From contig DASYYZ010000169.1 in NCBI GenBank assembly GCA_035946735.1, forward strand, positions 1 to 64,000: DNA of 64,000 nt, given 5' to 3'. Below are positions 36,391 through 43,903 of the stretch, in pieces. How positions within the stretch are numbered: position 1 is the stretch's first letter; every line of letters begins with the position of its first letter. Under the pieces are notes generated by a model. That model saw nothing but the letters and a program-made list of their open reading frames with translations. It made no database searches and was not told the DNA's origin. The translations under genes and the position numbers were made by a program. Source of the stretch: Gp13-AA77 sp035946735 (lineage in GTDB: Bacteria; Acidobacteriota; Terriglobia; UBA7540).

Positions 36391-36657
36391 GTTCGTAACA
36401 TTTTCGAAAATCCGAAACTCGGCCCGCAATTGAGGCAGCGAAGCGACCTGCCACCGTCCATCACCGCGTTTTTAGTGCCTCCTAGAAGCATAAATGGCCT
36501 GTTATCATACATGTACTGGGTTAAATCAGTTATGTCACCTGTTTTCAGCAATTTGCTGGGTGCCTAAAATCGCTCTCCATTGTTTTCAATAAGATTACCA
36601 CGCGCTGTTCGGGGAGAGTCATTATGCCTGGCATCGCTCGTTCTCCGAACCGATTTC
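36391..36657. other. Non-coding AT-richer spacer between nuoL and nuoM
   Basis: The spacer has lower GC than the flanking nuo genes. No credible minus-strand gene is present and no promoter was assigned. It separates two genes that are usually adjacent or overlapping in nuo operons. Confidence 0.4.
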
Positions 36658-36713
36658 TGTAGCGGGCGCTCTGTGAGCGCCGAAAGACGGCGGTCCCCTA
36701 CACCGCCGCTACA
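36658..36713. repeat. TGTAGCG...CGCTACA palindromic repeat, second example
   Basis: TGTAGCGGGCGCTCTGTGAG at the left and CACCGCCGCTACA at the right flank two smaller palindromes (GGCGCTCTGTGAGCGCC and GGCGGTCCCCTACACCGCC). The outer ends match the repeats at 20707 and 61223. Confidence 0.65.
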
Positions 36714-36724
36714 CATTCGTGATT

Positions 36725-36818
36725 AGCAAATACGACGGTCATAGACCGCCACTACAGCTATCGCAGCAGCAAATACGACGGTCATAGACCGCCGCTACAG
36801 CTATCGCAGCAGCAAATA
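36725..36818. repeat. 43-bp tandem repeat reaching into the 3' end of nuoL
   Basis: AGCAAATACGACGG begins at 36725 and again at 36768, and AGCAAATA at 36811: two full 43-bp units and a start of a third. The unit includes the last codons and stop of nuoL plus a fragment of the CGCTAC-type repeat. The duplication therefore copied a segment spanning the gene end, leaving nuoL intact. Confidence 0.85.
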
Positions 36819-38735
36819 GCCGATCCAACCGACCGCCCCGGCCAGCACCCAGGCGGCGTAGCTGCGGATGCTTCCCGACTGCATGCGTCGCACGATGCGG
36901 CCGATGTCCGACGCAGCCTCGGCGGAGCCGTTTACGGCACCGTCGATCATGCCCGTGTCCACCCGCTGCCACAGAATCTTGTCCGAACCAACCGCGACGG
37001 GCCGCACGATCAGCCAGTTGTAAAACTCGTCCACCCAGTATTTGTTCACCAGCGTTCGATACACGCCGCTGAAAGAAGCGGCAAGCTGGTCCGGGATGCC
37101 GGGCGATTTCAAGTAGAACCAGTACGCGATCAGAATCCCGAGGCCCGCCGCCACGAGCGACATCGCCATCAACATCACTTCGTTCGCCTGGTGCGGCGCG
37201 ATCGGTGCGCTCGAGGTCAAGAGGCGTTGAGACTGGCCAAACACGGGCTCCAGGTAACGATCAAAGGCCTCGCTGCCGCCCAGCGCCTTCGGGATACTCA
37301 GCCAGCCCGCCAGGATCGAGAAGACGGCCAGTACCATAAGCGGCACGGTCATCTTGGAACTGCTCTCGTGCACATGGTGCTCGATCTCGTGAGGTACGCG
37401 CGATTCGCCGCAGAACGTCATGAACAGGCCGCGGAACATGTAAAAGGCGGTGAGACCCGCGGTCAGGGTCAGAAGCCAGTAAAGCCAGGGCGCGCCGAGA
37501 GGACCATTGTAGGCGGCGGCCAGAATCGCGTCTTTGCTGAAAAATCCTGCGAGTCCCGGGACCCCGCTGATGGCGAGGGTCGCCACCAGGAACGTCCAGA
37601 AGGTGGTTGGCAGTTTGTGCCGCAGCCCGCCCATATAGCGCATGTCCAACTGGCCGCTCATGGCGTGCATCACGCTGCCTGCACCCAGAAAGAGAAGGGC
37701 CTTGAAGCACGCGTGGGTCATGAGGTGGAAGATGCCGCTCGCGAACACGGCTGTGCCGCAGCCTACGAACATGTATCCGAGCTGGCTGATGGTGGAATAG
37801 GCCAGCATACGTTTCAGGTCGGTCTGGCAAAGCGCGATGGTGGCGGCGAAAAAGGCCGTGATGCAGCCGATGGCGCTCACCGTCTGAAGCGCGCCGGGCG
37901 CGTGCACGAACAGGACATTCGAACGCGCCACCATGTACACGCCCGCTGTCACCATGGTGGCCGCATGGATCAGGGCGCTGACCGGGGTAGGGCCTTCCAT
38001 GGCATCCGGCAGCCACACGTAGAGCGGAAGCTGCGCCGACTTGCCAACGGCGCCCAGGAACAGCAGCAGGCATGCAGCCGTGAGCGTCTTTTGCTGATCT
38101 CCCAGGCCGAGAGCTCCGACTTTGGGAAAGAGTTCGGCGAAATTCACGGACCCAAACGTCCAGAAGAGCAGCGCTACGCCCACGCTGAAACCGGCATCAC
38201 CGATGCGAGTGACGATGAACGCCTTCTTGCCCGCGTCGGCGGCCGATTTCTTCGGAAAGTAGAAGCCGATCAGCAGGTAGGAACACAACCCCACGCCTTC
38301 CCAGCCCACAAACATCACCGGGTAGCTCGCGCCGGTCACGAGGACGAGCATCATGAACAGGAACAGGTTCAGATAGCAGAAGAAGCGGTAGTACCCTCCT
38401 TCGTGCTCCATGTAGCCGCGCGAGTAGAGATGAATCAGGAACGCGATCACTGTCACCGTCACCGTCATGATCAGCGTCAGACGATCGTAATAGACGGCAA
38501 AGTCGGCGCGGAAGCTGCCTGCCTGAATCCAGGTGTAGTAGCTGTGAATGAAAGCAGGTGATTCCGGCCCGAGATGCGAGGTTAGCGCAGCGAGCAGGGC
38601 AAAGACCATCGCCAGGCCTGACCCGCCGCAGCCGATGAGCGACACGAGACCCTGCGAGAAGCGGCGTCCGAAGATGCCGTTCAAGGCCGCCCCAGTGAGG
38701 GGCGGCAGCAGCATCAGTAGCAGCAAAATTTCCAT
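36801..38735 (-). CDS. nuoL: NADH-quinone oxidoreductase subunit L
   Basis: 644 aa from ATG at 38735 (MEILLLLMLLPPL); the frame also reads from an ATG at 38750 inside a repeat. Antiporter-like subunit with segments FVGWEGVGLCSYLLIGFYF, AADAGKKAFIVTRIGDAGF, LPLYVWLPDAMEGPTPVSALIHAATMVTAGVYMVARS, LKRMLAYSTISQLGYMFVG and MTHACFKALLFLGAGSVMHA. The C-terminus includes the amphipathic lateral helix region and ends GYLLLR. The stop lies within the 43-bp tandem repeat. Confidence 0.95.
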   Translation of the reverse strand: MEILLLLMLLPPLTGAALNGIFGRRFSQGLVSLIGCGGSGLAMVFALLAALTSHLGPESPAFIHSYYTWIQAGSFRADFAVYYDRLTLIMTVTVTVIAFLIHLYSRGYMEHEGGYYRFFCYLNLFLFMMLVLVTGASYPVMFVGWEGVGLCSYLLIGFYFPKKSAADAGKKAFIVTRIGDAGFSVGVALLFWTFGSVNFAELFPKVGALGLGDQQKTLTAACLLLFLGAVGKSAQLPLYVWLPDAMEGPTPVSALIHAATMVTAGVYMVARSNVLFVHAPGALQTVSAIGCITAFFAATIALCQTDLKRMLAYSTISQLGYMFVGCGTAVFASGIFHLMTHACFKALLFLGAGSVMHAMSGQLDMRYMGGLRHKLPTTFWTFLVATLAISGVPGLAGFFSKDAILAAAYNGPLGAPWLYWLLTLTAGLTAFYMFRGLFMTFCGESRVPHEIEHHVHESSSKMTVPLMVLAVFSILAGWLSIPKALGGSEAFDRYLEPVFGQSQRLLTSSAPIAPHQANEVMLMAMSLVAAGLGILIAYWFYLKSPGIPDQLAASFSGVYRTLVNKYWVDEFYNWLIVRPVAVGSDKILWQRVDTGMIDGAVNGSAEAASDIGRIVRRMQSGSIRSYAAWVLAGAVGWIGYLLLR

Positions 38736-38750
38736 AACTCGGTCAGGCAT

Positions 38751-38833
38751 GTCATTTCGAGCGGAGCGAGAAATCTCGTCTTTCCGAGGAACACGGCGAG
38801 ATTCCTCGTCGCCTTGCGGCTTCTCGGAATGAC
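38751..38833. repeat. GTCATTTCGAG...CGGAATGAC inverted repeat between nuoK and nuoL
   Basis: GTCATTTCGAGCGGAGCGAG (38751-38770) and CGGAATGAC at the right end (38825-38833) frame an inner inverted pair CGAGAAATCTCG and GGCGAGATTCCTCG. This type of palindromic element is dispersed in many bacterial genomes. It fills most of the nuoL-nuoK gap. Confidence 0.7.
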
Positions 38834-38860
38834 ACCCTCGATGGATTCTTCCGAATCCGG

Positions 38861-39163
38861 TTACATCCGCATTGAATCCACGTCGTCGATCGCGAGCGAA
38901 TTACGATTACGGTACAGCGCCACAATGATGGCGAGACCCACCGCTGCTTCTGCCGCTGCCACCACGATCACAAAAAAAACGAAGATCTGGCCGTCGAGAT
39001 TCGGCAAATGCCGCGCAAAGGCAATAAACGCCAGGTTCACAGCATTAAGCATCAGCTCAATGCACATGAACACCGTAATCACATTGCGCCGGATTATGAA
39101 GCCGGCTGCACCCAATGTAAACAGAATCAGGCTGAGCACGAGCACATGTGAAAGCGGAATCAT
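38861..39163 (-). CDS. nuoK: NADH-quinone oxidoreductase subunit K
   Basis: 100 aa, exactly the family size, from ATG at 39163 (MIPLSHVLVLSLILFTLG). Three membrane helices with the conserved Glu residues in helices 2 and 3 (VFMCIELMLNAVNLAFIA and VVAAAEAAVGLAIIVALYR), part of the proton channel chain. The longer frame to 39235 reads through a stutter repeat. It lies downstream of nuoJ. Confidence 0.95.
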   Translation of the reverse strand: MIPLSHVLVLSLILFTLGAAGFIIRRNVITVFMCIELMLNAVNLAFIAFARHLPNLDGQIFVFFVIVVAAAEAAVGLAIIVALYRNRNSLAIDDVDSMRM

Positions 39164-39178
39164 ATGAAATGCCGATAG

Positions 39179-39260
39179 GCGATTGTCGATTGACGATTGA
39201 AAAGCACCCTTTACACCTTTACTTCCGATCTTCAATCACCCATCACAGATCGCCGATCAT
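39179..39260. repeat. Stuttering inverted repeat between nuoJ and nuoK
   Basis: GCGATTGTCGATTGACGATTG on the left is a stutter of CGATTG units. The right arm (CTTCAATCACCCATCACAG and ATCGCCGATC) is its imperfect inverse. It resembles the stutters at 241, 43486 and 45812 in design but not in base sequence. Confidence 0.5.
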
Positions 39261-39266
39261 CATTGG

Positions 39267-39761
39267 CTACAGTTGCCTCTTTGCCAGCACCACTGCGCCC
39301 AGAACGGCGACCAGAATCAAGATCGAAGTTACCTCGAAGGGAAGCACATAGCTGCGGAACAGCAGCCGGCCGATCGCGGCCGGGCTCGCGTCTAAGGGGT
39401 CGGAGCCGGCCGTGGGCGTTAGGCCAAAGTGCTTCCAGATCATAATTGCAAACTCAGCCAGAAAAGCCAGCAGCAATGGCGGTCCGGCCCAGCGCGCGAA
39501 CTTGGCGCGGTGGTGGCTTGGACCTTCGTGTCCGGCGTTCAGCAGCATAATCACCAGGACGAACAGCACCATGATCGCTCCGGCATAGACGATCACCTGC
39601 ACCATGGCGATGAAGGGGGCGCCCAGCAGCAAAAAAATCACCGCCAGAGATCCCAACACCACGATCAGCGACAGGGCGCTGTAAACCGGGGCCCGCTGCA
39701 GGACGACGCTCAGCCCGGCAACCACCGCCAGCACCGCGAAGATGTAAAACAGAATCTCCAT
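39267..39761 (-). CDS. nuoJ: NADH-quinone oxidoreductase subunit J
   Basis: 164 aa, five membrane helices. The conserved helix 3 region is MVQVIVYAGAIMVLFVLVIMLLN, the family hallmark, where a pi-bulge is known in structures. The start MEILFYIFAVLAVVAG is normal. Upstream, where nuoI would be expected, is a coiled-coil gene; downstream is nuoK behind a repeat. Confidence 0.95.
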   Translation of the reverse strand: MEILFYIFAVLAVVAGLSVVLQRAPVYSALSLIVVLGSLAVIFLLLGAPFIAMVQVIVYAGAIMVLFVLVIMLLNAGHEGPSHHRAKFARWAGPPLLLAFLAEFAIMIWKHFGLTPTAGSDPLDASPAAIGRLLFRSYVLPFEVTSILILVAVLGAVVLAKRQL

Positions 39762-39814
39762 CTTGATTCTCGATTTGCCTCAATGTGGCGACGACACCGG
39801 CGCGATTAAGCCTG

Positions 39815-40192
39815 TTACCTTCCGTTCCGCCGGATGTACTGCTGAACTGTACGGGCAAGAGACTTAATGGCGGCGTCCGCCTCCGCGTGCATTTGTTTGG
39901 CGTATTCGCCGACAGCCTCGGCCCGCTTCCGTGCTTCTTCGGCGCGTTCGTAAGCCTGCTCGGCGCGGACATGAGCCGCGGTAATTCTTCTTTCGTGGCG
40001 GCGAATATCGGAGCGGAGTGAAACCCCATATCCCGCGAGTTTGGCAACCAGATGGTTGTTCTGCGCGGTCAGCCGCTCGATTCTATCCAAACGCTTTTCC
40101 GCTCTTGCGAATCTCACCTCCGACTTGGCGAAGTTCGCTTCTAAGTGGCCCTGCTGCGCCAGCATGAAGTCTGTTGTCTTCTCGATGTCCAT
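39815..40192 (-). CDS. Coiled-coil protein occupying the nuoI position
   Basis: 125 aa from ATG at 40192 (MDIEKTTDFMLAQQGHLEAN). Almost entirely helical and charged, with heptad-like patterns (FARAEKRLDRIERLTAQN, RAEQAYERAEEARKRAEAVG). No cysteine is present, so it cannot replace the two 4Fe-4S clusters of NuoI. No signal or membrane helix. It lies between nuoH and nuoJ on the same strand, 13 bp after nuoH. Similar short coiled-coil proteins, as I recall, occur singly in Acidobacteriota. Its role in or with complex I is unknown. Confidence 0.75.
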   Translation of the reverse strand: MDIEKTTDFMLAQQGHLEANFAKSEVRFARAEKRLDRIERLTAQNNHLVAKLAGYGVSLRSDIRRHERRITAAHVRAEQAYERAEEARKRAEAVGEYAKQMHAEADAAIKSLARTVQQYIRRNGR

Positions 40193-40205
40193 GGGCGCAT
40201 CCGCT

Positions 40206-41270
40206 CTATGAGTTGACCCAGGTGACCACAAAAGAAGTCACCAGAATGTTGAGCAATCCCAGAGGCAGCAAAACCTTCCAGCCGAACGCCATCAACTGAT
40301 CATAGCGGAAGCGCGGCAGCGTACCGCGCACCCAGATGTAGAAAAACAGAAAGCAGAAAACTTTCAGGAGAAACCAGCCCACCGGCAGGATCACGCGCAG
40401 CCAGGAGGGTCCGAAGACAGGACCGAGCCATCCTCCAAAGAAGAGCAGGGTGGCGATGGCCGAAACCGTGATCATGTTGGCGTATTCCGACATGAAAAAG
40501 ATCGCGAACTTGAAGCTGCTGTATTCCGTGTGAAATCCGGCCACGAGCTCCGTCTCGCCTTCGGGAAGATCAAAGGGGATGCGATTGGTTTCGGCGATGG
40601 CCGCCGTGAAATACACCAGGAATCCCACCGGCTGCAGGAAAAGATTCCAATGCGGCAGCAGCGAAAGGATTCCCCCATGCGACCACAAGCCGGCCTGCTG
40701 GTTGACGATTTCGCGCAGGCTCAAGGTACCGGCGATCATGAGCACACCGATCACACCCAGGCTCAGCGAAACCTCGTAACTGATCATTTGAGCTGAGGAA
40801 CGCAGTCCGCCGAGCAGCGGATACTTGCTGTTGGAGGACCAGCCGGCGAGCGCCACGCTATAAACGCCGAGCGAGGTCACGGCAAAGATGAATAAGAGGC
40901 CGACATTCAGGTCGGTGATTTGCAGGGTAATCTCGTGCCCTGCCAGCATGAAGCTGCCGCCAAAAGGAATGACCGCGATCGAAAGAAAGGCCATGAGGAA
41001 GGCCAGGAACGGCGCCAGCCAGTAAACGAACCGGTCCGCCTCCAGGGGCACAATGTCTTCCTTGAACATGAACTTCAGACCGTCGGCGAGCGGCTGCAGC
41101 AGTCCGTGCGGCCCTACGAGGTAAGGGCCCCAGCGAGCCTGGATGTGGCCGATCACCTTGCGCTCAAGCCAGGTCAGGTAGGCGATCGCCGTGAGCACGA
41201 CGAACATGATCAACGCGATCTTGATAACCGACTCGAGGACCAGGAACTGCAGGCTAGAAGATGTGGTCAT
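40206..41270 (-). CDS. nuoH: NADH-quinone oxidoreductase subunit H
   Basis: 354 aa from ATG at 41270, overlapping the nuoG stop by 17 bases. The frame remains open far upstream but that part lies in nuoG and is Arg/Pro-rich nonsense. Landmarks: AYLTWLERKVIGHIQARWGPYLVGPHGLLQPLADGLKFMFKED, the quinone-channel loop; GWSSNSKYPLLGGLRSSAQMISYEVSLSLG; and AETNRIPFDLPEGETELVAGFHTEYSSFKFA. It anchors the peripheral arm and forms the quinone tunnel. Confidence 0.95.
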   Translation of the reverse strand: MTTSSSLQFLVLESVIKIALIMFVVLTAIAYLTWLERKVIGHIQARWGPYLVGPHGLLQPLADGLKFMFKEDIVPLEADRFVYWLAPFLAFLMAFLSIAVIPFGGSFMLAGHEITLQITDLNVGLLFIFAVTSLGVYSVALAGWSSNSKYPLLGGLRSSAQMISYEVSLSLGVIGVLMIAGTLSLREIVNQQAGLWSHGGILSLLPHWNLFLQPVGFLVYFTAAIAETNRIPFDLPEGETELVAGFHTEYSSFKFAIFFMSEYANMITVSAIATLLFFGGWLGPVFGPSWLRVILPVGWFLLKVFCFLFFYIWVRGTLPRFRYDQLMAFGWKVLLPLGLLNILVTSFVVTWVNS

Positions 41271-43470
41271 GAGGCTGTTTGGCTTCTTCCACCGAATTGA
41301 GCGCCCAACTGAAGCGGCTGACCGTACCGGAAGTGAAAAGAGTATCGCGGGCCGAGAAGACGAGGTCCGCGCGTTCGAGCGGCGGCGGCGCGCCTTCGGG
41401 ACGGGTGGCAACGGCGCGTCCCACCAACAGACTCGGCAGCGGGATCGCGTAGCCGGGTACGTGCGTGATGATTTCGCGCAAAACGTCTTCCGAAGATCGA
41501 TAACTCCAGGTGTGACCCATTTCACGGGCCAGGGCCAGGATGGTCTCCAGATCGCTTCGCGTCCCGGCTTTGCGCATGGTCTTCTTGATGGCCTGCGCCT
41601 GGCCGCAGGTGTTGGTGACGGTGCCGGATTTCTCCGCGAAGCTGGCCGCCGGCAGGACCACATCGGCAAATTCGGTGGTCTCGGTCTGGAAAAGCTCCGA
41701 CACCACGAGGAGATTCAGTTTGCCCAGCAATTCTCTCGGCAACTGAAACGTCTTGACCGGGTTTGATCCGAACACGAGCAGCGCCTTGATCTCGCTTGAT
41801 TCGATTGCGGCAAAGATCTCCCGAACATTCCTGCCCCGCTCCGGGGCCACTTCTCCGCCCCAAAGTTGTCCATAGCGCGTGCGAGCTTCAGCCGAACCTA
41901 GCGGCTGGTAGCCCGGTAAAGACCCCGGCAGCAATCCCATATCCGCAGCGCCGCGCGAATTGGAATAATCACCCAGGGCAACGAACCGCGTTAATCCTGG
42001 CAGCCCGAGTCCCCAGCGAATCAGTTGGCGCACCGCGCCACCCTGAACCTCGTCGCCGAAGATGATCAGGGTGCCAGATTCGCCCATCAGCCGCTCGCGC
42101 AGCGCGCGCACCGGCTCAGGCCCATCTCCCGTCACCAGCGATCGCACCGCGAGAGGCTCCTCATTTTCTGCCAACTTGACAAACGATGCAGCCTGGCGCA
42201 GCGCCAGCTTGATCTCAGCGCGATTGAGCACGTAGAGGCGCGCGCTGTGGTTCTGTACCGCCTGGCGAATCTGGTAGGCAAGCAACGGGTGCTGATGGGT
42301 GGGATCGTTTCCAATCAGAAGGATGCTTGAGGCCTTGGCGACGTCCTCCATGGTGGCGTAACGATTCGTTGCCTTGGCCTCGGTAAGCGCGGAAACAAAG
42401 GTCGAAAAGTCACCGGTGCGGTGATGATCGATGTGGTTCGTTTTCAGCACCATCCGCGCGAAACGTTGCAGCAGGTAGTTCTCCTCATTGGTGGTGCGGT
42501 TTGAGCCGATCACAGCCACCGAGCCGGCTCCGTGCTGCTGGAGCACATCCTTAAGGCGGCCGACAACCAGATCGAGCGCATCCTCCCAGGTGGAGGACTC
42601 CTGAGCGCCGTTGCGCCGCACCAGCGGAGCCGTCAGGCGCTGCTGGCTGTTGACGAAGTCCCATCCGAATCGTCCTTTGGCGCAAAGAAATTCGCCGTTG
42701 ATCCCGGAGTGGTCGCGGTTGTTGGCGCGAATGATCTCGTTGTTGCGCACAGAGAGCGTGGTCTTGCAGCCGTCGCCGCAATGATTGCAGATGGTGCCGC
42801 TGTAAGTCAGTTCCCAGGGACGCGTTTTGTAGCGATAAGTGCCGCTGGTGAGCGCGCCCACCGGACAGATGTCCACGCACATCCCGCACTCTTCGCACTC
42901 GAGCTGCTCCCCGCGATTCGGAATAATCTCGCTGTGAGCGCCGCGAAATCCGATGCCATAGGCGTTCACGTCCATGCCTTCGTCGCACACACGGATGCAG
43001 CGATAGCACAGGATGCAGCGCGGCCGATCGTAATAGATCAGGTTCGAGAATTTTTGCTCATCGTTATGCAGCTTCGATTCGACGTATCGCGTCTCGGCGG
43101 CACCGTAACGAAATACCGCATCCTGAAGCTCGCACTCGCCGCCCTTGTCGCAGACCGGACAATCCAGTGGATGGTTGGTGAGCAGAAACTCCAGCATGGC
43201 CTTGCGGCCGTTGATTACCTCCGGGTGCTGCGTGTTCACCACCATGCCGTTCGCCACTGTCGTGGTGCAGGCGGTCTGCAGCTTGGGCATCTTTTCGATC
43301 GAGACCAGGCACATCCGGCAGGCACCCTGCAGCGTGAGGCCAGGATAGTAGCAAAACGACGGCACTTCGATGCTCGCCTGCCTGGCCGCCTCGATGAGGA
43401 GCGTGCCGGCGGGCACGGTGACGGGTTTGCCGTCGATGGTTAAAGTCACGGTGCTGGCTTGGTCTGGCAT
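41254..43470 (-). CDS. nuoG: NADH-quinone oxidoreductase subunit G
   Basis: 738 aa. The N-terminal 2Fe-2S ferredoxin domain has CYYPGLTLQGACRMCLV. A His-Cys cluster region (HPLDCPVCDKGGECELQD) and two 4Fe-4S motifs (CILCYRCIRVC, CEECGMCVDICPVG) follow. A molybdopterin-oxidoreductase-like domain starts with CNHCGDGC, which supplies the extra N7 cluster seen in some bacteria. It carries electrons between NuoF/E and NuoI. The start lies against the four-helix-bundle cassette, which separates it from nuoF. Confidence 0.95.
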   Translation of the reverse strand: MPDQASTVTLTIDGKPVTVPAGTLLIEAARQASIEVPSFCYYPGLTLQGACRMCLVSIEKMPKLQTACTTTVANGMVVNTQHPEVINGRKAMLEFLLTNHPLDCPVCDKGGECELQDAVFRYGAAETRYVESKLHNDEQKFSNLIYYDRPRCILCYRCIRVCDEGMDVNAYGIGFRGAHSEIIPNRGEQLECEECGMCVDICPVGALTSGTYRYKTRPWELTYSGTICNHCGDGCKTTLSVRNNEIIRANNRDHSGINGEFLCAKGRFGWDFVNSQQRLTAPLVRRNGAQESSTWEDALDLVVGRLKDVLQQHGAGSVAVIGSNRTTNEENYLLQRFARMVLKTNHIDHHRTGDFSTFVSALTEAKATNRYATMEDVAKASSILLIGNDPTHQHPLLAYQIRQAVQNHSARLYVLNRAEIKLALRQAASFVKLAENEEPLAVRSLVTGDGPEPVRALRERLMGESGTLIIFGDEVQGGAVRQLIRWGLGLPGLTRFVALGDYSNSRGAADMGLLPGSLPGYQPLGSAEARTRYGQLWGGEVAPERGRNVREIFAAIESSEIKALLVFGSNPVKTFQLPRELLGKLNLLVVSELFQTETTEFADVVLPAASFAEKSGTVTNTCGQAQAIKKTMRKAGTRSDLETILALAREMGHTWSYRSSEDVLREIITHVPGYAIPLPSLLVGRAVATRPEGAPPPLERADLVFSARDTLFTSGTVSRFSWALNSVEEAKQPHDHIF

Positions 43471-43485
43471 CTCAAGTTTCCGGGT

Positions 43486-43504
43486 TTCGGTTTTCGGGGT
43501 TCGG
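43486..43504 (+). repeat. Left inverted repeat of the four-helix-bundle cassette
   Basis: TTCGGTTTTCGGGGTTCGG is the exact reverse complement of 43923-43941. It continues with a looser stutter (GTGTTCGGCTCC). It lies 16 bp upstream of the nuoG start codon. Confidence 0.85.
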
Positions 43505-43546
43505 TGTTCGGCTCCGAACCCTCAATATCGAAACCGACTGTCATTC

Positions 43547-43903
43547 CTATCGTTTCCTTAGAGCCTGCACCAGCCGATTTAGCATCTGGCCGATCCGCTC
43601 TACAAGGCTTTGGCACGACTTTAGTTGCTCGGGCGTCAGGTAGCCCAACTCGTTCGCGATGATCAAATGCGTTTCGACTTCCATCAAGGATCCGCGAGCA
43701 ATCAGCAGGAACTGAATATATTCTCCGGCGGAACCACGTCCCCAGCCTTCAGCAATGTTCGCCGGCACTGAGGTGGCGGCTCTTCGGATTTGCGAGGTCA
43801 AGCCAAACTGCTCGCTTCGAGGAAATGTGGCAGTTAACTTGTAGACCTCGATGGCAAATCCTTTCGCCAGCTGCCAGACCTCCAGTTCCTTATAATTCTT
43901 CAA
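43547..43903 (-). CDS. Four-helix-bundle protein (23S rRNA intervening-sequence / S23 family)
   Basis: 118 aa from TTG at 43903, which gives the family start MKNYKELEVWQLAKGF; longer ATG starts would read through the inverted repeat. Conserved core: FGLTSQIRRAATSVPANIAEG, then GRGSAGEYIQFLLIARGSLMEVETHLIIANELGYL. These small helical proteins are encoded in 23S rRNA intervening sequences and also occur scattered in genomes; they are related to the Avd accessory protein of diversity-generating retroelements. Here the gene is inserted between nuoF and nuoG, between two exact 19-bp inverted repeats. No reverse transcriptase is present. Its function is unknown. Confidence 0.88.
   Translation of the reverse strand: MKNYKELEVWQLAKGFAIEVYKLTATFPRSEQFGLTSQIRRAATSVPANIAEGWGRGSAGEYIQFLLIARGSLMEVETHLIIANELGYLTPEQLKSCQSLVERIGQMLNRLVQALRKR

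Noticed and set aside
36289..36567. 92-codon plus-strand ORF in the nuoL-nuoM spacer
   Set aside because: It runs over direct repeats, has no Shine-Dalgarno or recognised domain, and opposes the operon.
36725..36818. CRISPR-like tandem array
   Set aside because: The 43-bp units are direct tandem duplicates without unique spacers.
41271..41669. N-terminal extension of nuoH by 133 codons
   Set aside because: It lies inside nuoG on another frame, is Arg/Pro/Ser-rich, and the conserved NuoH start is at 41270.
43547..43903. Diversity-generating retroelement (Avd gene)
   Set aside because: The protein is of the same helical family, but there is no reverse transcriptase or template/variable repeat pair nearby.
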